This document shows positions 23,023 to 33,259 of a stretch of 64,000 nucleotides of DNA, piece after piece. The notes beneath the pieces were generated by a model. It saw nothing but the letters and a program-made list of their open reading frames with translations, was not told the DNA's origin and did no database searches. The stretch's first letter is position 1; each line of letters begins with the position of its first letter. Position numbers and translations under genes: made by a program. Source of the DNA: Furcasterigmium furcatum (taxonomy: Eukaryota > Ascomycota > Sordariomycetes > Glomerellales > Plectosphaerellaceae); NCBI GenBank assembly GCA_001599815.1, contig BCIA01000001.1, forward strand, positions 4,220,934 through 4,284,933, in the 5' to 3' direction.

Positions 23023-24685
23023 ATGTCGTCTTCGCCTCCAGCCGAGCTCAAAGACGCCTCCGTCTTGGAGGCCAACGACAAGGTCGACTCGCCGAACGTT
23101 GACGCCGGGGAAGGTCATATCGTTCCCGACATTGACCCCAAGGCCGAGCGTCGATGTGTTGCTAAGCTTGACCTCTTCATCACGCCGGTCCTCTTCATCG
23201 TCTATCTGTCCTGCTTCATCGACAGGGCCATCATCGGTCTGTATCCTCGAGTCTTCACAGCATAGCTCTTAGGCCGGTAGCATCGCTAACGCCATAAACA
23301 CAGGTAATGTCAAAGTTGCGGGCATGCCGGAGGCCATCGGGGCCTCGGAGGCGCAATACTCTATCGCGGTCTCCATTTTCTTCATCACCTACATCGCCGT
23401 CGAGATCCCCTGCGTCATCCTTGTAAAGCGTTTCTCGCCCCGTTACATTCTCACCAGTCTTTGCATAGTCTGGTCCGTTGCAACCATTGCAAACGGCCTG
23501 ATCAAGAATGTCGGTGGGCTGTACGCCTGCCGCTTGGTCCTCGGAGCCGCAGAGGGCGGCCTCTTCCCGTCTCTCAACATGTACCTGACGTTGGTGTACA
23601 AGCGTGACGAGATGGCCAAGCGAACATCGTATCTCGTCTCCTGCACAGCGCTCTCCGGCGCAATCGGTGGCTTGCTCACATACGCCGTGTTGCAAATGGA
23701 TGGTGTTGCTGGTCTTCCCGGCTGGAGGTGAGTGCCTGGGAACATCCCCACTCCCCAACTCGCATCACACTGTCCTCGTGTCTGACTGTTGCAGATGGGT
23801 CTATATCATCATGGGAATCTTCAGCATTGCCTGCGCAGTGGCCATCTGGTTCGGCATGCCCGCCGACATCCGCCAGGCCTACTTCCTGAACGACGAGGAC
23901 CGCAAGGTCATGGAGGTCCGCCACCTGCAGCGACAGGCGTACATGGGTGATGATACCTTCTCCTGGGAGGAGATCAAGCTCGCCTTCGCCGATCCCAAGG
24001 TCTGGCTCAGCGCGTGCACCCAGTTCTGCCAGAACGTCCTCACGAACGGCTTCGGTACATTCCTCCCGGCCATCCTCGCAGCCATGGGCCACGATCGCCT
24101 GGCTGCAAACTACCTGACCATTCCTGTCTACGTCCTGGGTGCCATCGCGTTCTTCACGTTTGCCTGGTTCTCTGACAAGTACCAGAAGTGTGGACCGGTA
24201 AGTCCGAGAAGAACAGGTGTGCTGCATGGATGCAAGTGACTAATGCTTGCCAGTTCATTCTCGGCACAAACGCTCTCGGCGCTGTCGGATACATCCTTCT
24301 CCTCGCGGTAAGCAACAATGCGGTTCGTTACTTCGCCTGCTTCGTGTGCACCATCGCCGTCTACAACGGTACCGGCCTCAACCTGGCATGGCTGAATGTC
24401 AACATGGCCCCCCAGTACCGACGTGCCACGGCGATTGGCATCCAGATGACTGTCGGAAACTCCGCCGGCATCGTCGCCGGTCAGGTCTACCGCTCTAGCC
24501 CGTACGTTCTGGGCCACGCCTTTTCGCTTGGAGCCATCTGTGTTGCCAATATCCTGGTTACCGTTCACCTGATTTACCTCCTCCGCATGAACAAGACGAA
24601 GACCGCCATTCTGGCGGGCGAGAAGGAGGACACCCGCAATAAGAGGACCGGTGATCGTCACGTTGAGTTCAAGTACAGGCCTTAG
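23023..24685 (+). CDS. MFS transporter, anion:cation symporter (Dal5/allantoate permease-like) family
   Basis: Four exons (23023-23236, 23304-23727, 23795-24197, 24254-24685) give 490 residues. A hydrophilic N-terminus ends in an ERRCVAKLDLF box, then twelve predicted helices. The ACS family hallmark LSCFIDRAIIGNVKVAGM lies at helix 1-loop. RLVLGAAEGGLFPS and YLTLVYKRDEMAKR follow in helices 4-5. The C-terminus is short and basic. Family members import organic anions and amides such as allantoate, nicotinate, pantothenate or tartrate with protons at the plasma membrane. Divergent pairing with the 5-oxoprolinase gene suggests uptake of its substrate. The substrate itself is not shown by the sequence. 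Confidence 0.9.
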
Positions 24686-24950
24686 GCTGGCAGGATCACA
24701 GAGAAGTTGGGCTGCACAGTGGCAGTCCTGATCCGGTCTCCCGCGTGCCCCCGTTGGCGCTCACGAGCTGAATGGAGGGAATCCTTGCCAAGTATGAGAC
24801 TTGTGGCTAGCGCAAATGGTGAACCCGCTTCTTAGGTAGTGGATAAAGATGATGTTGAAGCTGCATGCCTCTTCCAGTGATTGCATGTGATGCAGCATGG
24901 TGCTTGTCTGGGGCGGCCTCAGCGGGCACCGATTTCAAGCGGGCGGGGGC

Positions 24951-24970
24951 CCAGGCCAGGCCAGGCCAGG
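24951..24970. repeat. CCAGG pentamer, four tandem copies
   Basis: Four perfect copies of CCAGG lie in the 3' intergenic region of the first transporter gene. It is a short microsatellite with no evident function. Confidence 0.85.
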
Positions 24971-27354
24971 GGCCAAGTAATTACCCTGGAGCGGGTTGCA
25001 GGTCTCTTTTTTGTCCTTGATCGCGCCGTCATTGGCGGCCTAGGTGCTTCATGACTACCACTTACACAATGGATGGGTGCCACATGCAGGACTTCGGAGG
25101 GCGGATCGTTGCCTGTAACCGTTGAGTCCGAAGTCTTGCGACAGTACCGTGAACTCATAAAAGTAAAGTGGCTTGCATGATGGCATTGATTCTACGGTAG
25201 CCCGGTCAAGGTTCAGCTACGAAGGCCCAGGCCTGGCAGCCAGGGGGCATGCTGCGCCGCTCTGTGGCCAAGGCCGGTTCGCCCTGCCCCTGTAATGAGC
25301 ATGTCCCGAGGCCAGAGCCTCATCCACGTCTAGTCATATTGGCTTGGCATGAGATAAGTTGGGAGAATAGATTCAAGTTCGTAAATAGTACTTCCAGCAC
25401 TCACTGGGGGATGCATGGTGGTATCATGCGTCTGCGTCAACGCTCACACGAGCATGGCCTGATGACCATCCTGGGCACCGTGTCTTCTTCTGAAAGAGAG
25501 TAACACAAGAAGGCTACCCTGATTGATAGCTTTTGCTTCCAAGATCGTATTCTGGAAGAGGCGGGCGGGCTCTGGAGGTCTCTCACGGGTCCACGACTTC
25601 CTTTGGCTCTGACATGGGAGCTGTTGGATGTAGTCGTTTCTTCCCAATGTCTGGAATATTGGTGCCAGAGAAACCACCTACATCAGAAGGATGAACGAAA
25701 TTGTTCTGCTGGACTCTCCCAAGGGTACATGAAACTTATCCAAGCGCCCAAATTGCTGAACGAGAAATGACCGGCAGAAAACCGAACGCCTCATGACCCG
25801 TGCTCATTGTACCTTCGCCGTGAAATCCGATGCCGACCACTATTTTCTCCACGAACCCACAGCTGCATCTGTTTGGACTACGAGGTGCTTGTCTTGATTT
25901 GGTTCGCCTGCTTCTGCACGGTTCCTCCCTCACCTTACGTCGTCGGAAATATATCCGACCCGGGAACGCTATAGTTGACAGCATACACTAGGTATGTACT
26001 GCCGGGGTTTGTTGTGGATTGGGTCAGTCGTTGACTCTACTGACTGGACTTCCTTGGACATGGGATCCAAGGTCACTCATGAAGGTGTCATCCCGTACTT
26101 TTGTCAGGTTGACATTAGCAATGTCCGATCCTGATGTGGTTTTCTCCTGACAGAATCTATGCAACATAGCAGCATCATGTATCTCCTGGTCTATCAATCA
26201 TATCAGTCCACCCAAGCCAATCGAGCAAGATCTAGTGTATCGCTTCCAGCGGCCCGGATCACATCCGGCCTTCAACCTCGGGTCGACCACATGGCCGGGA
26301 GGGCAAGGCTTTCAACTTGAGATACCGGCGGCTCCTCCGGTGCGCTGGCGATGTTCTTCCTTCGGCGGAGACGGCAGAGAGTGGAACCCGACCCTAGCCG
26401 CCATTCCCCTGCGATATCAAATCCCAGGGACCAAGCCGAGTTGATGCTTGGTGATGTGCCAAGATCAGGCATGTTTCCATGTGCAGCAATGACTCGTCCC
26501 CCATGCCAGTGACTCCTCGCAAACTCCCAGAGTTCAGTGTCAGCATCGTGTCACCCGTCCGCCTGGTTCGGCAGCCCCTGGATACTAGCGGCTTGGTCTG
26601 GGTAGACCGGCCCTAAAAGAAGCCACCGTGACTGTCCCTGACCGTCGCAATTGGCCCGGGGAACCGAGGAAGGATATCAAAGTGTGGCCCTCCTCCTCCT
26701 GGCGCCCGCTAAGCTGATTTCTGTCTCGGGGTAATGGGGGGCTGCTCTGGGGACAAACAAGCTTAAAGAGTGCCATCGGGCGACTTGCCGTCCCATGTGC
26801 ACGGTTGATGTCGGATTTTCCGCCGATGGCGTCCAGCGGTGGCTTGCCATTTTCGCCCTTGGAGAGCCCCTCTGGTCGGGCTGATTGGATGGCTTCCAAT
26901 CGCCCCCGGGCCGGAGCCTGCACCGACGGTGAAGCCGCTCCTACGCGGAGGTTGTTTCTGACCTGACCCAACGTCGTCATACGTCGGCGTTCCAGCGCAT
27001 TGAGGCTCTCCTCCGAGGCTATTGCCGAGATGTTTTCTCCTCACTCCCTCTCCTCACGACGAACCCCAACGCCGGCAGAAGGGATTCCCCCTATCGCAAG
27101 CCCCAGCGCCAAGCATCATGATCCAGACTCACCCACCCAGTGGCAAGATCTGGTTACCTTGACCTGTTCATTCTGCCATCCAGCCCCACGAGCATCCACT
27201 CCTTAGCTTGCTCCCGGCTTCCCCAATGGCTGGTTCCGGGATAGTCATGTTTGGGGGGCAGCACATGGCCCGTATCGCTCCATTCCGGCGTGAGTGTGCA
27301 TTGGGGTACCCCACGGGGCCTTTGATACATACAAAAATCAGTGATCTGCAAGCG

Positions 27355-27362
27355 TATAAAAG
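27355..27362 (+). promoter_or_regulatory. TATA-box-like element of the second MFS gene
   Basis: TATAAAAG lies about 140 bp upstream of the ATG at 27503, a plausible distance in filamentous fungi. Confidence 0.45.
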
Positions 27363-27502
27363 GTGCCGAGTCCCCCAGCCGATGCGAGGACTGGTGTTGT
27401 AGGCCCTACTGCTATCGTGCCGCATACATTCTTCCCGATTCTGTGTCTTATTCCATCGACATCCCGAGGCATCACCTCAAAGACTCAGGCTGTTGAATCG
27501 AG

Positions 27503-29366
27503 ATGGCTTCTATCAACCCTACAGCGGCCGCCCCTGCAGGCACCGGCGATAAGAAGGATGGCCCTGTCGACGAGAACCAGATCGAGCGCGTCGAGACCGC
27601 TGGCGACAACGACGTCTTCAGCAAGTTCCCCAAGATGGACAAGGTCGACGAGTTCGGCGCCCACTCCAAGACGGACCCCCGGGAGATCGCCCTCGTCAGG
27701 AAGCTCGATCGAACCATCATCGTAAGTGAAAAAATGCTAAGTTGTTCAAGTTGCTGAGCGTTGCTAACCGGAGACCTCGCCAGCCTATTCTTTGGCTCAT
27801 GTACCTGTAAGCTCAACTACAACCGACGGGATCAGCCATTCACCATACGCCCGTGCTGACTCCAGATAGCTTCAACTTCCTCGACCGAAATGCTCTTGTC
27901 AACGCAAAGCTCAACTCTCTCGACGAGGATCTCGGCCTCGTCGGCACCCAGTACAACACACTGGTGTCGATCCTGTTTGTCGGGTACGTCGAGCCCCCAT
28001 CAAGGAAGATGATTAGGGCGCAGAGTCTGACACAACTGCAGTTATATCTCCGGCCAGATTCCCTCCAACATGCTGCTTAACAGAGTACGACCGAGTTGTA
28101 CGTATTGAGAAAGAAAAGAAATCCCCCAGTTGGCGCGGAACTGACTCGAAGCAGGGTACATGGCAGGATTCTGTCTGGCTTGGTCCGTCGTCAGTCTGTT
28201 GACCTACCTGGCCAATGACTTTGGCAGCATGCTGGCTTGCCGTTTCCTTCTGGGAATTACTGAGGCTCCGGTAAGACTCACCGAGAGGGCAAGGTTGATA
28301 CAACTCGGTTCTGACGTCGATCTCTAGTTCTATCCCGGTGCTCTGTACCTGATTTCCATGTTCTACACCCGTAAGGAGATCGCCACTCGTATGGCCGTCT
28401 TCTACACCGGTAACATGCTGGCCTCTTCCTTCTCTGGCCTTATCGCTGCCGGCGTTTTCGCTGGTCTTGATGGCGCTCGTGGCCTGGCCGGTTGGAGATG
28501 GTACGTATTCCCCTAAAACGAGACCGATTCAATATCTCGGGCATCACGGCTAACACCGCCCCAACAGGCTGTTCATCATCCAGGGCGCTCTTTCGATCCT
28601 GACCGCTATCCTCGCCTTCTTCATGCTCCCCGACCATCCCCTGACGACTAGGTGGCTCACGCCCGAGCAGAGGCAGCTCGCCCACAACCGCATTGCCGCC
28701 GATACCACCGAGCGCGAGGAGAGCACCAGCGTCTGGGTTGGTCTTCGCCAGGCCGCCTCCGACTGGCGCATGTGGGCATTCTGCCTTATGTACAACACCC
28801 ATCTGTCTTCAGTCGGCTTCCAGAACTTCCTGCCCACCGTCATGAGGACCCTCGGCTACAACACCACCGTCACGCTCGCCCTGACCTGCCCTCCCTACCT
28901 CCTGGCTGCCGGCATGGGTATTCTCATGTCCTATACCTCCGGCCGCTACAACGAGCGAACCTTCCATATAACCATCTTCAAGCTCATCATTATCGCCGGA
29001 TTCATCATCCCCGCGGTCACGACCAACATTCCTGCGCGAATGGTGGCTATCTTCATGTTCGTCAGCTTCTCCTTCGGTATTAACAATTTGATCCTGGGTT
29101 GGGTCAGCGCCACCCTCGGCCAGACGCCCGAGAAGAAGGCCGTCGCTCTGGCCATCTGCAACACCATGGGCAACCTCTCCAGCGTGTACACCCCTTACCT
29201 CTGGCCCGGCACCGACGCGCCCCGGTTCCTGAAGGCGTGGATGGCGAGCATTGGTTTCTCCATCGTGGTCGTCATCATGGTCTGGGTCTTGCGTCTCAGC
29301 CTGCAGCGCCAGAACAAGAAGCTCCGCAGGGACCATCCTGAGACTACCAACTTCTACGTGTACTAG
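27503..29366 (+). CDS. MFS transporter, anion:cation symporter family (second copy)
   Basis: Seven exons (27503-27721, 27784-27806, 27870-27983, 28042-28097, 28155-28270, 28328-28500, 28568-29366) give 499 residues. After a hydrophilic 70-residue N-terminus come about twelve helices. The signature FNFLDRNALVNAKL sits after helix 1, then SGQIPSNMLLNRVRPSW, RFLLGITEAPFYPGAL, and in the second half GWVSATLGQTPEKKAVALA. It belongs to the same ACS branch as the 23.0 kb gene but the two share little beyond family motifs and have different intron numbers, so they are not a recent duplication. Two exons are tiny (23 and 56 bp) but both keep frame and motif. Likely substrate is a carboxylate or vitamin-like anion; not determinable here. 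Confidence 0.9.
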
Positions 29367-30181
29367 GTGGAAAGATTCATGGGACTTATCTGCAAGCGAG
29401 GGGCACTGAGCGTCAGGGGAGAGCTGAAGCATTCATCGAGAGCCCTCAGAAGGGAGCTTTTGTTAATACATTGACGTATCTTGTCAGGACTTGTTGAGGC
29501 GTTTCTCGGTGCATGACGTGAACGGATGGGACGGCATGATTTCGAAGCCGGGCATCGTTGGCTCTGGACTGATGTTTATATGCTCAAAGTCCGGATACCG
29601 GATTCCGTCATGACTTAGCAGCCGCCTCTCGTGATACTATGGCCTCCAGGCGCACCACAACCCCAGGTCACAGTGGAAGGCTGCTGGGGCTAAGACCTGC
29701 AGGCCTTGCCTCTGCCGTGTCTTGGGCCCGGAAGATGACCGAACCACGTGGGATCCGAGATAGCAAAAACGTGAAACGCAGGCGTGACTAGCTCGGGAGA
29801 GACAAGCTCCTGTTTAATAAACGGCACACGGCAGACGCTACTAGTAGCAGCAGTGGCGTTGACTTAATGCACGTCAGTTCGATCGAGTGCAACATCACTT
29901 GGCACACGTGGTGACTGACAGCTTCAAGTGCGGCATTAGATAATCTGAGGGTTCCAGGTTGACGACATTCCGTCGCTGGATGGCCTTGCAAAAGCATCTT
30001 GTCCTCTCTGGCAGCTCCGGGACTCAGTGGTTCATCATCGTGGCTGCTCCCAACTGGTCTACGGTTCTATTCGAATTTGGACCCCAAACACTTTACCATG
30101 GTATGTCTCATATTTTTGAGGGTCTAGCCCCTAGAATAGTGCGCAATTCGATCGTTCTATAGTGTATCGTTCTAAGAAAAG
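29367..30181. other. Intergenic, convergent 3' flanks
   Basis: No coding exon recognised between the second transporter and the transferase gene on the other strand. The region is somewhat more A/T-rich than its neighbours. Confidence 0.5.
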
Positions 30182-31762
30182 TCACGCCTTAGATCCCTGG
30201 TATACCTCCTTCTCAAACAAATCCCAGAACTCCTGAAGAAACGCGCCCTTGAACCAGTAGTTGCCCTCCTTGTCCTTGCCCATGACCTGGATGCAGTCCC
30301 TGAAGCTGACGCTCTTGCCCAGGATGTTGGGGTGGTGGTAGACGATCCTGCCCGGCTCCGTCCGCCTCTTCTCGTCGGACACGCCCCTGCGGACGACGGC
30401 GGGCGCGAAGTCGATGATCTCGTAGAACTTCGCCTTGGTCCAGTTCGTCACAACCAGGAACTTCCCGTCGGGCTCGCCGTACAGCGGCAGGTCGTCCATC
30501 CTGCGCCCGATGCGCAGGAGGGACTCGCACTGCTGCGCCGTCGTCTGCTGGACGAGGGACTCGCGGACCTTGAGCGCCTGCTGCCCTAGCGTCGAGGTGT
30601 TGGCCTCGTTCCTCCCGTACAGCGCGAACGCGCCCAGGATGGTGTTCTGGACGTATGCGTGCCCCGGCGTGAAGACCTGCTTGAAGCGGCCCTGGATGTC
30701 CACGACCGTCGCCGCCGTGATGGGGCAGTTGCCCCGCGACCGGGAGAGTATCCGGGACGTCCATGCGGCGAACACGTCGCCCTCGCTGATGAACGGCGCC
30801 TCCTTGCCGGATCCTGCGGCGGCGCGCTGCAGATCCTCCTGCGCGCCCTTGCGCAGGCGGGCGACGAATGCGGCCGGGAGGTAGATGATCTTCACGTCCA
30901 TGTACGGGCGCCAGTACATCTCCCAGAGCATGTTGACGGCGAGCCGCGCGAATCCGAGGCCGTGGAGGCGTTTGTTCTCGAGGACGAAGGGCTCTGGCTC
31001 CGGGTCTTCGAGCCGGCCGAGTTTCTCCATGGGGTCGTCGCGCGCGCCACTGAAGGGAGGGACCTCGTCATCTCGGCCAGCCAGGACGAGAGACCACGAC
31101 TGCATGAGCGCCTGGCGACCGAGCGCGCTGGTCATAATGTGCGGCCACGAGAGAGACACGAGGGTCTCGTCGTTGAAGGAGGTGATGTGAACCGCCAGCT
31201 GGGGCTCGTCGCAGTAGCAGAGATCATAGGTCGTCAAGGGGATGTCCGCGCGGGCTTCCAGCTCCCGGAAGATGGTGCCCAGCGGTTGGATGTATGCACG
31301 CTCGGCATGCCTGGGGAGCTGCCGAGCCAGCGGATGCTCCCCCAGGGGCATGTTGAGCTTGTTGTGCGATAGCCGAAAGGCTGGCCTCTCGGAGGTGAAC
31401 TCCTTGGGCACGTGGATCTCGAGTTTGTCATTTTTCTGATATCATCTGTCAGGTACTCGATTTGGAGCGTATTCATACGGGCGGACGGAGTGGTCAACGT
31501 CGAGGGCGATGGATGCACTCACCGTCAGCCGGATTCGGCCTGCAATCTTCCTCCAACCGTCCCGCTGGAGCAGTCTGGTGAGGGAATCCTGCAGCATGTC
31601 GACGTCGAGGACATCCTCGAAGCGAAGCAGCCAGGTCATATTCTGCTTGCGGTTGGCGGGCGTGTCGTCTAGGTAGTGCACCGGGTACACCTCGTCCGTC
31701 GGGACCCTGGGCGGCTGAGCCCGCGTGGGCTTCAGCCCTAGGAGCCATTTGACAGAGTCCAT
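30182..31762 (-). CDS. BAHD-like acyltransferase (transferase family)
   Basis: Two exons (31762-31523 and 31435-30182; GTGAGT donor, CAG acceptor) give 497 residues. The fold markers are those of fungal transferase-family proteins: N-terminal VYPVHYLDDTPANR, SLTRLLQRDGWRKIAGR, a central VSLSWPHIMTSALG where the catalytic histidine is expected, and a C-terminal VVTNWTKAKFYEIIDF in place of the plant DFGWG. In BAHD enzymes the central motif is HxxxD; here it reads HIMTS, so the Asp is replaced by Ser. Such proteins acylate alcohols or amines with CoA donors, often in secondary metabolism. Activity is uncertain because of the altered motif. Start 31762 gives the conserved N-terminus. The neighbour upstream on the same strand is a short-chain reductase. 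Confidence 0.75.
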
Positions 31763-32155
31763 GGTAGCTGGTGCGCCGCTAGAAGACCGCTAGAACTGCC
31801 AGAAACACGGGGAGGAGGGACGGGATTCAGAAAGAGGTGGTCGTCATGCAGGGGCGGGCTGCCGTTCAGGATTAGGTACCGTTGCGGCGTCAAGCTATCT
31901 GAACTACTTATGTTCCTAATGAGTCTAAACGGGGACCACGGAATCCGAAGTCAGCGGGAATCGGGGCCGTGGGATTCAGGGTTGGATCATGGCGAGATGT
32001 ATGGCATCTTGGCAGATGCGACCGGGTTGGGGGCTGTCGAGGCGAAGATCCTATCAGACGGCGAGCGCATCACAAAAATACCCAAGTCCCCGCCCCAGCC
32101 GAGACAAAAAGACATCAATCCATCGCCCGAGCCCAAAGTACCGAATCCCGGCGCC
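31763..32155. other. Spacer between tandem minus-strand genes
   Basis: This is 393 bp with the promoter of the transferase gene and the 3' flank of the reductase gene. No separate gene. Confidence 0.5.
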
Positions 32156-33259
32156 TCAGTCGATCTTCTTGGCCCTGTCCTGCCGGACGATTGCCTCGAG
32201 CTTATCAAGATCGAACCGCCTGTAGGTCAGCGCGTCCAGCAGCCACTCGCCGAACAAGAGCCTGGCGAGCCAGATCTGGGTGGTCATGCCCCCTGCCCAG
32301 AGCCATTTCTTGGAAGCGCCGATCCAACCCCAGAGCCATCCTTCGCCCTTGAGCGCCTCTCCGACGAGCCTCTTGGCGAACTCGCTTGTTTCCATCGACG
32401 CATTGGTCTGCGAGAATTTGAGTCTCCGGGCGTACGCGTCCTTGATGGGCATGTAGATGGAGTCGGGCGGCAGGACGCGGTCGAGCTTGGCTATCTCGCT
32501 CTTCACAGTCCCCGTCATGGACACCAGCACCCTCACGCCGAAGGGGCGAAGTTCCTGTCGGAGGGTCCGGCTGTATGAGTTGAGGGCTCCCTTGGTCGCG
32601 CAGTACACGGGCCCGAAGATGTACGGCGTCACCGACGACACGCTACTGATCATGACGATGAGGCCACGCGCCTCGATCAGGAGTGGCGCGAAAGCCTGAA
32701 CCATGGCCATGACACCGAACACGTTCGTCTCGAAGGTGTTGCGCACTTCATCCATGTCGATGTCCGTCGCGGGCACCGTGTGTGTGAGTCCTCTGGGAGG
32801 AGGTCGATAGTCAACCGACGTCTGCCGAGAGCGGAGCCGCGTCAACGAAGAGTGGTCAACTTACGCATTGTTCACCAGGATGTCGAGCCGACCGCCGGTC
32901 ACTTCCTGGACCTCCTTCTTACAAGCCGCGATGCTGCTGGCTGATGTCACGTCCAGCGGGAGGACGGTCATCCCTGCATCGCGAAGGCCCTGGACCACTT
33001 CGGGACGGCGCGCTGTCGCGATAACATGGAACCCTATGGACGGATGAGCAGGTTTGGATGGAAGCGAGGCCCGGAAACTCCTCGATCGTACTAACCTTTC
33101 GCATGGAACTCGTTGCAGAGAGCATGCCCGATGCCACCCGGCGAACACCTGCAGCCGGACCCTCACATCAGCGGCCATCTTCGCCACAAAGCCTCCTCAA
33201 CTCGCGCACGAGGTCCGGCTCACTCACCCAGTGATCAGAACCGTCTTCCTTCCTTCCAT
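32156..33259 (-). CDS. Short-chain dehydrogenase/reductase, Ayr1-like
   Basis: Four exons (33259-33228, 33148-33096, 33033-32865, 32792-32156) join in frame to 296 residues. The classical SDR motifs are intact: VLITGCSPGGIGHAL cofactor loop, ILVNNAG, a catalytic Ser in MISSVSSV, and YCATKGA with the Tyr-x3-Lys pair. The extended C-terminal half and the phrase HVIATARRPE are typical of fungal proteins similar to yeast Ayr1, the NADPH-dependent 1-acyl-dihydroxyacetone-phosphate reductase of lipid droplets and ER. The three first exons are short and split the cofactor loop, so the start depends on the splice model, which gives perfect motif continuity. Other lipid or polyketide ketones are possible substrates. 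Confidence 0.88.

Larger units (their letters stand above)
24686..27502. other. Intergenic, 2.8 kb, no gene recognised
   Basis: All reading frames here are short, without family resemblance or plausible exon chains. A small CCAGG tandem repeat lies at 24951-24970. The last 150 bases contain a TATA-like element for the downstream transporter. No transposon ORF or long terminal repeat was seen. Confidence 0.5.

Noticed and set aside
23023..29366. Idea that the two ACS transporters are a recent tandem duplication
   Set aside because: Protein sequence, length and intron number differ widely; they share only family-level motifs.
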